From assembly GCF_034424155.1 (NCBI RefSeq), contig NZ_CP139992.1, positions 434,001 through 498,000 on the forward strand: a stretch of 64,000 nucleotides of DNA, in the 5' to 3' direction. Under the pieces are notes generated by a model. The model was not told the DNA's origin, did no database searches, and was given only the letters and a program-made list of their open reading frames with translations. Position numbers and translations under genes: made by a program. Position 1 is the first letter of the stretch. Every line of letters starts with the position of its first letter. Of the stretch, positions 1 to 9,000 are shown piece after piece. Origin of the DNA: Hafnia alvei. Lineage in GTDB: Bacteria > Pseudomonadota > Gammaproteobacteria > Enterobacterales > Enterobacteriaceae.

Positions 1-251
1 GCGATAGTGACGTTGCGTACGCCGAAACGGTCCTGCAATTTACCCGCAACGGAAGAGGCCACCGCAAGTGCGAGGCTCAGCAGGCCGAAGGAAAAGGCCA
101 CGCGGCTGATAGGTTCGTCTAGTTTTTCAGACAGAGGGCCGTTGAACAGGCTCCAGGTATAAACGGAACCCAGAGCGAACTGAGTAATGATGGTGCCAAC
201 CAGCGTTAGCCAGCGGGTGCGATTGTAATTTTGCATGCCAGTCATATTCAT
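1..251 (-). CDS. yhjX: YhjX-type MFS transporter, N-terminal part
   Basis: The first 83 codons of a membrane transporter that reads leftward off the window. The visible part runs from an N-terminal Arg/Trp-rich start (NRTRWLTLVG) through a first membrane helix (TIITQFALGSVYTWSLF) to the loop motif GKLQDRFGV, the cytoplasmic loop typical of the major facilitator superfamily. The sequence closely resembles E. coli YhjX, a pyruvate-induced transporter of the oxalate/formate antiporter family controlled by the YpdA/YpdB two-component system. The ATG at 251 is used; an in-frame ATG at 245 is an alternative. A YpdB-like tandem operator lies about 75 bp upstream, which supports the identity. The rest of the gene is outside the window. 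Confidence 0.87.
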   Translation of the reverse strand, partial: MNMTGMQNYNRTRWLTLVGTIITQFALGSVYTWSLFNGPLSEKLDEPISRVAFSFGLLSLALAVASSVAGKLQDRFGVRNVTI

Positions 252-326
252 GATGCTGCTCCAGATAAATATTTATTAACTGTGAGTATGTTAAGGCTAT
301 CTATAGGGCAGCGATCCATTCTGGGA

Positions 327-357
327 ATGAATAGCCTGAGTGCAGGAATGAAATGCA
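327..357 (-). promoter_or_regulatory. Putative YpdB operator upstream of yhjX
   Basis: On the minus strand TGCATTTCAT (348-357) and GGCTATTCAT (327-336) are direct repeats separated by exactly 11 bp. I recall the E. coli YpdB site upstream of yhjX as two GGCATTTCAT motifs with an 11-bp spacer, so the two copies match at 9/10 and 8/10. The sequence TTCATTCC also recurs at 21-bp intervals three times here, so a third weaker half-site may lie upstream. Confidence 0.65.
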
Positions 358-408
358 TTAAAGCAGGAATGAATGAACGAAAAACGGGGTAAAAGAGGGT
401 AATTTAGG

Positions 409-433
409 GTGATCCACAATTGATGTGGATCAC
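409..433. repeat. Perfect 10-bp inverted repeat between cupin gene and yhjX
   Basis: GTGATCCACA, a 5-bp spacer, then TGTGGATCAC: perfect arms. It sits downstream of the cupin gene and upstream of the YpdB-like operator. There is no T-run on the minus strand, so it is a poor terminator for the cupin gene. It could be an operator. Function unknown. Confidence 0.55.
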
Positions 434-467
434 AATTTTCTCATATTAATTCACTGGGAGGGCCGTT

Positions 468-767
468 TTAGAGCGGCGTTTCCACCAAAACTCCGGTGGA
501 AAGGCAGAAGCATCCACTGATTATGTTAACGGGAATATTGACGGATTCACCGGCGATGAGCAGATGCGTCTCTGCGCCAACGGTAAATTCAAACTCTCCG
601 CTAACCACGCGCGTGGTGTTACCTTGCATCTGCTTGCGTAGCTGGCTAAAAGCACCAGACTCAAACGTTAACTCAGCGGCAGGTTTGCCGTTGCTGATAA
701 CTCCGCTACGGCGGGTGATGCCAACGCCATATTCTTCAGCCGGAGTCTGTGCTTTGAATGTCTCCAT
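468..767 (-). CDS. Small cupin-fold protein, 99 aa
   Basis: A single-domain protein without a signal peptide. The alternating Gly/beta pattern (VVSGEFEFTVG near residue 54, then AGESVNIP near 72) is what the second half of a cupin barrel looks like. It resembles small stand-alone cupins and, more distantly, the PpnP/DUF1255 nucleoside phosphorylases, but it lacks enough identity to assign that reaction. The start at 767 has an AGGAT ribosome-binding sequence 6 nt upstream. It is followed on the same strand by yhjX, 216 bp away with its own likely operator, so co-transcription is uncertain. Substrate unknown. Confidence 0.6.
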   Translation of the reverse strand: METFKAQTPAEEYGVGITRRSGVISNGKPAAELTFESGAFSQLRKQMQGNTTRVVSGEFEFTVGAETHLLIAGESVNIPVNIISGCFCLSTGVLVETPL

Positions 768-1123
768 GAAACCTATCCTTATTGTTGCGGTTTTTTGTTT
801 CTATGTGAGTTGCTAAAAAAAGCAGGGCACAGCCTAACACTCTGGAGGAAAACAAGCATCAACGCTGGGGGAATTCGCGGGAATAAAGCGGATTCGGCGT
901 GAATTTAATCAGATAATTCTCGCTAGGCGTATCACCGCTTGAAGCAGTGAAAATGCAGGCATACACTAGCGCGTCGATCGATTCCGAGATCGTCAGTCCC
1001 TGTCTGATTTTGACGAAAGCCGTTTTTAACGAACATTGTTTTAGTGAACATTGTTTTTAATGAATACCGTTTCTAAAAGTTCTGCCGCAGGTTTTTCTCC
1101 ATCCGTCACAAAACACCTTAATT
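768..1123. other. Intergenic region between divergent cupin and bestrophin genes
   Basis: No gene seen. Holds the presumed divergent promoters. A 12-bp direct repeat GAACATTGTTTT occurs at 1031-1042 and 1046-1057 (15-bp period), about 70 bp before the bestrophin start. Confidence 0.5.
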
Positions 1124-2041
1124 ATGATTGTTAGACCCCAACAACATTGGTTTCGCCGCCTATTTGTGTGGCATGGCTCCGTGTTACCTAAAATTCTCTT
1201 CCGCTTAAGCTTAAATTTTGGTTTTGCCTGCATCGCTGTGGTTTGTTATCTGTGGCATGAAATGTTGGATGTGAATCTGACGTTGGCTCCGTTCAGCCTG
1301 CTGGGCGTTGCCATTGCGATCTTTCTCGGTTTTCGTAATAACGCCAGCTATGCGCGTTTTACCGAGGCGCGTCTGCTGTGGGGGAATTTGCTGATCACCG
1401 AACGTTCGCTGCTAAGGGAAGTGAAAAGCCTGATGCCGGATCCAGCAGAACAGGCACGCTATTTCACTTCGTTGCTGATTGCGTTCACCTACTGCTTAAA
1501 GCATCAACTGCGTAAAACTGATATGCGTATTGATGTAGACCGGCTGCTGGCGCCATCGGAGCGTAATTCGGTGCTCAATAGTCACTCTCCTTGTAATACG
1601 CTGTTGTTGAAAATGGGGATGTGGTTAGGTGAACAGCGCCGATTGGGGCGGATTAGCGACATCAGTTTTCATTCGATAGACAGCAACTTGAATCATCTTT
1701 CTTCTATTCTTGGCGGCTGCGAACGTATCTCCAATACGCCGATCCCGTTTGCCTATAGCCTGATTGTGCATCGCACTGTGTATCTGTTCTGCGCGTTGCT
1801 GCCGTTTGCCTTGGTGTCGGATTTACACTATCTCACGCCGCTGGTGTCGGTATTTATTTCCTATACCTTTATCTCGTTGGATTCACTGGCTGAAGAACTG
1901 GAAGATCCCTTTGGCATGGCGCCAAACGATCTGCCGCTTAATGCGATTTCTGCCACGATAGAGATTAATCTGCGGGAAATGATTGAAGATGATGAGAAAC
2001 CGATTCCGATGAAACCGGATCATCATTGTTTGTTGAGTTGA
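1124..2041 (+). CDS. yneE: Bestrophin-family channel protein (YneE-like)
   Basis: A 305-residue inner-membrane protein of the bestrophin/UPF0187 family, as E. coli YneE. The family motifs are present: the N-terminal WF-RLFVWHGS segment before the first membrane helix, GVAIAIFLGFRNNASYARFTEAR around residues 60-83 (neck of the pore), and the C-terminal LAEELEDPFG sequence, followed by the NDLPL segment. Bacterial bestrophins form pentameric ion channels; the physiological ion and role in enterobacteria are not settled. Monocistronic, convergent with ylaC across a GC-rich palindromic repeat. Confidence 0.9.
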   Translation: MIVRPQQHWFRRLFVWHGSVLPKILFRLSLNFGFACIAVVCYLWHEMLDVNLTLAPFSLLGVAIAIFLGFRNNASYARFTEARLLWGNLLITERSLLREVKSLMPDPAEQARYFTSLLIAFTYCLKHQLRKTDMRIDVDRLLAPSERNSVLNSHSPCNTLLLKMGMWLGEQRRLGRISDISFHSIDSNLNHLSSILGGCERISNTPIPFAYSLIVHRTVYLFCALLPFALVSDLHYLTPLVSVFISYTFISLDSLAEELEDPFGMAPNDLPLNAISATIEINLREMIEDDEKPIPMKPDHHCLLS

Positions 2042-2044
2042 GTT

Positions 2045-2156
2045 TACCCCCTCCCAGCCTCCCCCTTCTCAGGGGGAGGAGCCGATCGAGCGCTTGAATA
2101 ATATCGAGAACAGGTCTGCTCCCTCCCCTGCGAGGGGAAGGGCTGGGGTGGGGGCA
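2045..2156. repeat. GC-rich palindromic intergenic repeat between yneE and ylaC
   Basis: The left arm (CCCCCTCCCAGCCTCCCCCT) and the right arm near 2127-2156 (reading as GGGAAGGGCTGGGGTGGGGG) are imperfect reverse complements around a roughly 65-bp core that contains its own CCTCCC/GGGAGG pairs. It lies between two convergent genes, so it may serve as a two-way terminator. A similar but shorter C-rich/G-rich pair occurs at 48924-48947, which suggests a dispersed palindromic family. Confidence 0.6.
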
Positions 2157-2171
2157 TTTATTGAGAGGGGA

Positions 2172-2642
2172 TCAAACCGGCGATCGATTCTGCCCTACGG
2201 CAAAAATATCGTAGAACGACAGTTCAGATTTTCGCTGCATAATGGCGCGTAGCTTCTGCTTGCGTGATTCATCTACCTGAGAGGATTGCAGAATGCTGTC
2301 GACCAGCGCGTCCGGCACCATTCGCGTGTTATACCATTCGCCGTTGAAGCATACGCGCAGATCCAGAACGTCGATATCGTCGTAGTGATAGCGTGGATTG
2401 ACGTCAAAAAAGAAGAACAGGTTCAACCCCACAAACAGCAGCGTCATCACCCATGTTACGTCTGCCAGCGTTTCTGACTGCAACATCACCGCCAACGTAG
2501 CCGCATAGGCCAGATACATACCCACGAATAGCCCAGGATGTTTTTTTATAAAGCTGATGCTAAAGCGCGGACGATTATCGCGGTGTTCGGCTTTATTCAC
2601 CCTGTCGATTTCTTCTTTAAGGATGCGTTCAATTTCGCTCAT
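2172..2642 (-). CDS. ylaC: YlaC family inner-membrane protein
   Basis: A 156-residue protein that matches E. coli YlaC along its length ([15 protein letters not shown], then FFFFDV-PRY-Y-DIDVLD, then FNGEWYNTR). Two membrane helices (about residues 36-54 and 63-80) are followed by a soluble C-terminal half. Function of the family is not known. The start at 2642 has an AGGTGA sequence 6 nt upstream. It follows the DUF2474 gene of the cio operon by 69 bp on the same strand, but nothing links the two functionally. Confidence 0.88.
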   Translation of the reverse strand: MSEIERILKEEIDRVNKAEHRDNRPRFSISFIKKHPGLFVGMYLAYAATLAVMLQSETLADVTWVMTLLFVGLNLFFFFDVNPRYHYDDIDVLDLRVCFNGEWYNTRMVPDALVDSILQSSQVDESRKQKLRAIMQRKSELSFYDIFAVGQNRSPV

Positions 2643-2711
2643 GGTCGGTCACCTGTATTGATGTTACAGCTTGATAACATAATTCTATCATTTTTGTGTG
2701 GTTAATGGCGC

Positions 2712-2864
2712 TCAATGTGACTTCAGCCCAGCGGCCGTCATCAATAAACGGAATATCATCGAGACACAGCCCAGTGCCAACACGCTTCCAGCCCAGATAG
2801 CCGCCAGCCACAGCATGCGTTTCCATAACGGAGAGCGGGGCGTTTGTGCTTCAATCGTTGTCAT
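2712..2864 (-). CDS. DUF2474 small membrane subunit of cyanide-insensitive oxidase
   Basis: A 50-codon gene starting 16 bp after cioB. The product begins MTTIEAQTPRSPLWKRMLWL and has one hydrophobic helix (about residues 18-45) with positive residues before it, ending in GLKSH. Small single-helix proteins in this place belong to DUF2474 and play the part that CydX plays for the bd-I oxidase, stabilising the two large subunits. The start is preceded by GAGGTAAAAC. A 65-residue reading frame that overlaps it on the same strand is a shadow. Confidence 0.8.
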   Translation of the reverse strand: MTTIEAQTPRSPLWKRMLWLAAIWAGSVLALGCVSMIFRLLMTAAGLKSH

Positions 2865-2880
2865 GTTTTACCTCGTCTAC

Positions 2881-3888
2881 TCAGTGATAGCCTTCGTCGG
2901 CGCTGATTTTTCCGCGAAAAACGTAATAGCTCCAGAAGGTGTAAACCAAAATAATTGGAATGATGAACAAGGCACCAACCAGCATAAATCCGAGACTTTG
3001 CGGCGGTGCCGCTGCCTGCCAGATGTCGATAGAAGGCGGAATGATATGCGGCCAGATACTGATCCCTAGCCCGCTAAAGCCGAGGAAAACCAACAATAGG
3101 GTCATCATAAACGGCAAGTAGTGATCGCCGTGGCGCGTTCCGCGCCAAATCACTCCGGCGCACACGAGCGTCAGCACGGGAACCGGCAAAAGGAAGGCGA
3201 TGTTTGGCCAGCTAAACCAACGCTCGGCAATGTCGCCGTGCGACAGCGGAGTCCAAATGCTGATGATGGCAATAATAACCAGCAGAGCCAGCAGTAAAGG
3301 GCGCGTAATGCGATACATTTTATTTTGCAGATGATGGCTGGTTTTCATGATGAGCCACGTGCTGCCCAGCAGCGCATAGGCGCACATCAGGCCGATACCG
3401 CAGAACAGGTTAAACGGGGTAAGCCAATCAAATGCACCCCCGACAAAGGTTCGCTCCGACACGGGAAAACCGTTAATCACGGCGCCGACTACGATACCTT
3501 GCATAAACGTGGCGCAGCCTGAGCCAACGATAAAAGCCTTGTCCCAGAATCCGCGATGATTAGGCAGCGCTTTAAAGCGAAACTCAAAGGCCACGCCGCG
3601 GAAAATCAGCGCGATCAGCATCAGCGTGAGAGGAATCGATAATGCATCAACAATCACCGCGTAGGCTAGAGGAAAGGCGCCAAACAGCGCCGCGCCGCCG
3701 AGCACTAGCCACGTTTCGTTGCCGTCCCACACGGGGGCGACGGTGTTGACCATCATGTCGCGCTCTTGCATATCACGGGTGACGGGCAGCAACATGCCAA
3801 TGCCTAAATCGAAGCCATCCATCACGATATACATCAGGGTGGCGAAAATAATGATGGCGAACCAAATGAGCGGCAGATCGATACCCAT
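2881..3888 (-). CDS. cioB: Cytochrome bd-type (cyanide-insensitive) quinol oxidase subunit II
   Basis: A 335-residue polytopic membrane protein, subunit II (CydB/CioB) of a bd-type quinol oxidase. It shows the family's N-terminal IWFAIIIFATLMYIVMDGFD segment and the VWDGNETWLVLGG motif around residues 53-65, both near the quinone and oxygen side of the complex. The length fits the CioB group better than E. coli CydB (379 aa). Its start overlaps the cioA stop by one base (TAATG), so translation is coupled. With CioA and the DUF2474 protein it oxidises ubiquinol and reduces oxygen without proton pumping. Confidence 0.92.
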   Translation of the reverse strand: MGIDLPLIWFAIIIFATLMYIVMDGFDLGIGMLLPVTRDMQERDMMVNTVAPVWDGNETWLVLGGAALFGAFPLAYAVIVDALSIPLTLMLIALIFRGVAFEFRFKALPNHRGFWDKAFIVGSGCATFMQGIVVGAVINGFPVSERTFVGGAFDWLTPFNLFCGIGLMCAYALLGSTWLIMKTSHHLQNKMYRITRPLLLALLVIIAIISIWTPLSHGDIAERWFSWPNIAFLLPVPVLTLVCAGVIWRGTRHGDHYLPFMMTLLLVFLGFSGLGISIWPHIIPPSIDIWQAAAPPQSLGFMLVGALFIIPIILVYTFWSYYVFRGKISADEGYH

Positions 3889-5291
3889 TAGTGAGTCTCC
3901 TGCTGATGAGAGGGCTTAGCGGCAATGCGTCCGGCGGCGGTAGGTAACGCTTCGCTATGGGCTTCTGGAATAATCGGTTCAGGGCCTTTGCGGATCAGCC
4001 GCATCATATAGGCATAACCCACGCCAAAAACCGCGCCGTAGACCACGAAGAATGTCAGCAAACTGATGCTCATATGCAGATCGCCATGGGCAGATACGGC
4101 ATCTTTAGTGCGCATCAGGCCATGCACAATCCACGGCTGACGACCGACTTCGGTGGTTATCCAACCCGCTAAAATGGCGATCAGCCCCGAAGGCCCCATC
4201 CAGAACACGAAATGCAGGAAAGGGCGCGATGTGTACAGACGCTGCCGATAACGTAGCCATAAACCGATAGCACCCAGCAAAATCATCAACATGCCGAGAC
4301 CTGCCATAATGCGAAATGACCAGAACACCAGCGGCGAGTTTGGACGATCCTGTTTGGCAAATTCGGTTAATGCAGGTACTTGCTTATCAAGACTGTGCGT
4401 TAGGATCAGGCTGCCAAGATAGGGCACTTCCATTTTAAAGCGCGTTTCTTCGCGCTCCATGTCGGGCAGCCCGAACAGAATCAGCGGCGTTGCTTCGCCG
4501 GGTTTATTCTCCCAGTGACCTTCGATCGCGGCGATTTTTGCTGGCTGATATTTAAGGGTGTTGAGGCCGTGCATGTCGCCAATAAAGGCCTGAAGCGGGG
4601 CGACAATCAGTGCCATCCAGAGCGCCATTGAAAGCATTTTGCGCGTGGCAGGCGTGTCGTTTCCACGCAGTAGATGCCACGCCGCAGAAGCTCCGACAAA
4701 AAAAGCGCTGCTCAGGAAAGCGGCGGTGGTCATATGCAGCAGGCGATAGGGGAACGAAGGGTTGAAGATCACCGCTAGCCAATCAACCGGAACCACCTGA
4801 CCGTTCACGATTTCATAGCCCTGTGGGGTATGCATCCAACTGTTGGACGCCAAGATCCAGAATGTCGACATCAGCGTGCCGAGCGCCACCATGCAGGTGG
4901 CAAAAAAGTGCAGCTCTTTGCCCACTTTGTTCCAGCCAAACAGCATGACACCAAGAAATCCGGCTTCAAGGAAAAATGCGGTGAGCACTTCATAGGTGAG
5001 CAACGGGCCGGTAATACTGCCCGCAAATTGGGAGAATCCGCTCCAGTTGGTGCCAAACTGATAAGCCATCACTAAGCCGGAAACCACACCCATGCCGAAA
5101 TTGACGGCGAACACTTTCGCCCAAAAGTGATAGAGCGTGCGGTAATCTGGGTTACGCGTTTTGAGCCATAAACCTTCTAGCACCGCCAAAAAGCTGGCTA
5201 GCCCGATAGTGATGGCAGGGAAAATAATGTGAAAGGATACCGTAAAAGCAAACTGGATCCTGGCGAGATGGAATGCGTCTAATCCGAACAT
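3888..5291 (-). CDS. cioA: Cytochrome bd-type (cyanide-insensitive) quinol oxidase subunit I
   Basis: A 467-residue subunit I of a bd-type oxidase. His21 (FAFTVSFHIIFP) corresponds to the heme ligand near the N-terminus, RLLHMTTAAF carries the second heme His, and GRQPW near residue 385 is the conserved periplasmic motif. The Q-loop is short, as in the CioA group (E. coli CydA has 522 residues). The start at 5291 has a GAGG sequence 6 nt upstream. First gene of cioA-cioB-DUF2474. An FNR-like site lies in the gap shared with ydcR; in Pseudomonas the FNR relative ANR represses cioAB, so oxygen control is a reasonable inference here. Confidence 0.93.
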   Translation of the reverse strand: MFGLDAFHLARIQFAFTVSFHIIFPAITIGLASFLAVLEGLWLKTRNPDYRTLYHFWAKVFAVNFGMGVVSGLVMAYQFGTNWSGFSQFAGSITGPLLTYEVLTAFFLEAGFLGVMLFGWNKVGKELHFFATCMVALGTLMSTFWILASNSWMHTPQGYEIVNGQVVPVDWLAVIFNPSFPYRLLHMTTAAFLSSAFFVGASAAWHLLRGNDTPATRKMLSMALWMALIVAPLQAFIGDMHGLNTLKYQPAKIAAIEGHWENKPGEATPLILFGLPDMEREETRFKMEVPYLGSLILTHSLDKQVPALTEFAKQDRPNSPLVFWSFRIMAGLGMLMILLGAIGLWLRYRQRLYTSRPFLHFVFWMGPSGLIAILAGWITTEVGRQPWIVHGLMRTKDAVSAHGDLHMSISLLTFFVVYGAVFGVGYAYMMRLIRKGPEPIIPEAHSEALPTAAGRIAAKPSHQQETH

Positions 5292-5445
5292 GGACAGCCT
5301 CGTACTGACATAAAGTTCTGCGCGGTAAATTGCAGGCGTGAGAAACGGAGTGCCGGAGCGATCAGGGCCGGAACGATGAAAGGGATCTTACGGGCTGTAA
5401 AATAGATATGACAGAAACAGAAATGTTGTTTTAATGTATAACAGT

Positions 5446-5459
5446 TTGATTTGGATCAT
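5446..5459. promoter_or_regulatory. FNR-like site between cioA and ydcR
   Basis: TTGAT-TTGG-ATCAT, nine of the ten defined positions of the FNR consensus TTGAT-N4-ATCAA. It is 155 bp from the cioA start and 28 bp before the ydcR GTG, so it could act on either gene. Confidence 0.5.
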
Positions 5460-5486
5460 GGCGACGACACCCTCTCGGAGAGCGCA

Positions 5487-7215
<1,729 letters not shown>

Positions 7216-7689
7216 CGTGTGACATTCTCATCCCTACACCATGATGGTTTTTAAGAACGCTGAGTGTTGTTTTATTTAATTGTAAATTTATATATAAAAA
7301 TGGTTTTTATTTCATGGTGTTTTAATATAATGAAGTTATTAAATTTAAAGCTACGCATTACTTAATTTAATTTAAAATAAAATGTTATTTAGTTTTTTTT
7401 AATTCAAAATTAAATAAAGCTTAATTTCATTTGACTATACTTAGAATTTAGCAGGACTTAATCTGTATTGAGTCAATTAAAACAATTGGTTAGCTGATTT
7501 TTTCCTTCCTGATTCATATCTCGTTTATTTTAAACATGACATTTTAAAAAAAATCACTAACATGCTTTCTGCGGTGTGAGACGAATTTTTTTTGATTAAA
7601 AAAATCAATGTTTGTACTCAGTACGCTAGCTTTTTGCCCCAAAACATCCAAATGAGTGGATGTCATATCTATAGATTAAGGAAAAATTC
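7216..7689. promoter_or_regulatory. AT-rich leader of the fimbrial cluster
   Basis: About 470 bp of very AT-rich DNA without a gene, probably holding the main fimbrial promoter. A hairpin ACATCCA-N6-TGGATGT (7644-7663) lies just before the ribosome-binding site of the first pilin gene and would be in its 5' leader. I saw no pair of long inverted repeats that would make an invertible promoter, and no recombinase gene is nearby. Confidence 0.45.
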
Positions 7690-8214
7690 ATGAGCTTAAA
7701 TAAGTCTGTTTTGTGTCTTGCGCTTTCTCTCGCTGCTTTCAGCCAATGTTCTATGGCAAAAGATGGAACCATTAACTTTACTGGTTCTATTGTTGAAAGC
7801 CCGTGTGTGGTTAGCCGCGATACTCAATATCAAGATGTTAACTTGGGTGAGGTACAATCATCTACCTTTGTGCAAGCAAAAGATACCTCAGCATTTAAAG
7901 ACTTCAATATTGATTTGGAAGAGTGCAACACAACAACATTGAAAAATGCCAACGTGACTTTCCGCGGTACCTCCGATGATATTGATACTGATTTGTTGGC
8001 GGTCGGTGGTGAAGCTGGTGCAGCAAAAGGCGTAGGTATTGAAATTACCGATCAGTCTGGAGCTATCGTGTCTATGAATAAGGCAAGCAGCGATATGAGT
8101 CTGGTCAATGGTCAAAACATTTTGTATTTTAAAGCTCGTTATAAAGCAACTAAGGTGCCTGTTGTCTCTGGTCATGCCAATGCTCAGGCTGATTTCCAAA
8201 TAGCTTATAAATAA
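7690..8214 (+). CDS. Major fimbrial subunit (type 1 pilin family)
   Basis: A 174-residue secreted pilin. A signal peptide ends near residue 23 (CSMA-KDG). The mature protein has the pilin pattern: GTINFTGSIVESPC at the start, a second Cys (LEECNT) closing the conserved disulfide loop, and a C-terminal donor-strand groove partner ending in ADFQIAYK with the usual penultimate Tyr. First gene of the cluster, with a strong AAGGA ribosome-binding site and a leader hairpin, as expected for the most abundant subunit. It does not match a named pilin I know, so no symbol is given. Confidence 0.88.
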   Translation: MSLNKSVLCLALSLAAFSQCSMAKDGTINFTGSIVESPCVVSRDTQYQDVNLGEVQSSTFVQAKDTSAFKDFNIDLEECNTTTLKNANVTFRGTSDDIDTDLLAVGGEAGAAKGVGIEITDQSGAIVSMNKASSDMSLVNGQNILYFKARYKATKVPVVSGHANAQADFQIAYK

Positions 8215-8270
8215 GTATGAATTTAACCGGTGTCATTAATTAATGATGCCGGGAATCCAGAGAGACTATT

Positions 8271-8963
8271 ATGAAAATTAATAAATTAGTAGCAGCTATT
8301 TCATTAATAGCTGCTTCACATTCCGTATTTGCTGCTGGTGGCATATCTTTAGGTGCCACTCGTGTAGTTTACAATGCCAATAATAAAGAAGCTTCCCTTA
8401 CCGTAAATAATAAAAATACGGAGCAGTATTTTTTGGTTCAATCTTGGGTTGATGACAAAAATGGTAATAAGAAAGTACCTTTTGCCATTACGCCGCCGCT
8501 GTTCAGATTGAATGCTAAAAATGAAAACATGCTTCGCATTGTAAAAACAGCAGGTGAGGTGCCCTCAGACCGTGAATCCGTCTATTGGGTGAATGTAAAA
8601 TCTATTCCACCAATGCCTGCAGAAAATGGGCCTCAGAACGTATTACAGCTGGCTATTACGACCCGCATAAAAATGTTCTATCGTCCCTCTGGATTAGTTG
8701 GAAAAGCGGAAGATGCGCCAGCACAGCTACAGTGGGTACATCAGGGCAATGAATTAATTGTTAAAAATCCGTCTGCTTATTCTGTGAGCCTCGGTGAGGT
8801 GAAAATTGCAGGTAAAGATATACCTGGCGTAAATTTGGTTTTACCTAAAGATGAAGCCCATTACACCCTGCCTGCAGGTAGTGGGGGTATCGGCAATGTA
8901 ACCTATCGCGCAATTACCGATTTCGGCGGACTAACCAATCCGATCACATCAGAAATCCATTAA
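8271..8963 (+). CDS. Periplasmic fimbrial chaperone (first of two)
   Basis: A 230-residue PapD/FimC-type chaperone with a signal peptide ending near residue 21 (SVFA-AGG). The two-domain immunoglobulin fold shows in GATRVVYNANNKEASLTVNN (the Arg that anchors the subunit C-terminus), ITPPLFRL, and TTRIKMFYRPSGL (the Lys partner). It carries pilins through the periplasm and donates its G1 strand. It lies 56 bp after the major pilin and 37 bp before the usher. A second chaperone is encoded at 13106. Confidence 0.93.
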   Translation: MKINKLVAAISLIAASHSVFAAGGISLGATRVVYNANNKEASLTVNNKNTEQYFLVQSWVDDKNGNKKVPFAITPPLFRLNAKNENMLRIVKTAGEVPSDRESVYWVNVKSIPPMPAENGPQNVLQLAITTRIKMFYRPSGLVGKAEDAPAQLQWVHQGNELIVKNPSAYSVSLGEVKIAGKDIPGVNLVLPKDEAHYTLPAGSGGIGNVTYRAITDFGGLTNPITSEIH

Positions 8964-9000
8964 TTGTCGGTAGTCACTGATTTCGCTGGCAGAGAGAAAA

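Noticed and set aside
2045..2156. Insertion sequence
   Set aside because: No transposase or target duplication; only palindromic C-rich/G-rich arms, so it is listed as a repeat.
2629..2826. A 65-codon frame overlapping the DUF2474 gene
   Set aside because: It is out of frame with the membrane-helix protein, which has the better start and the expected place after cioB.
7216..7689. Invertible fimbrial promoter switch
   Set aside because: I found no matching inverted repeats flanking a promoter, and no FimB/FimE-type recombinase in the window.
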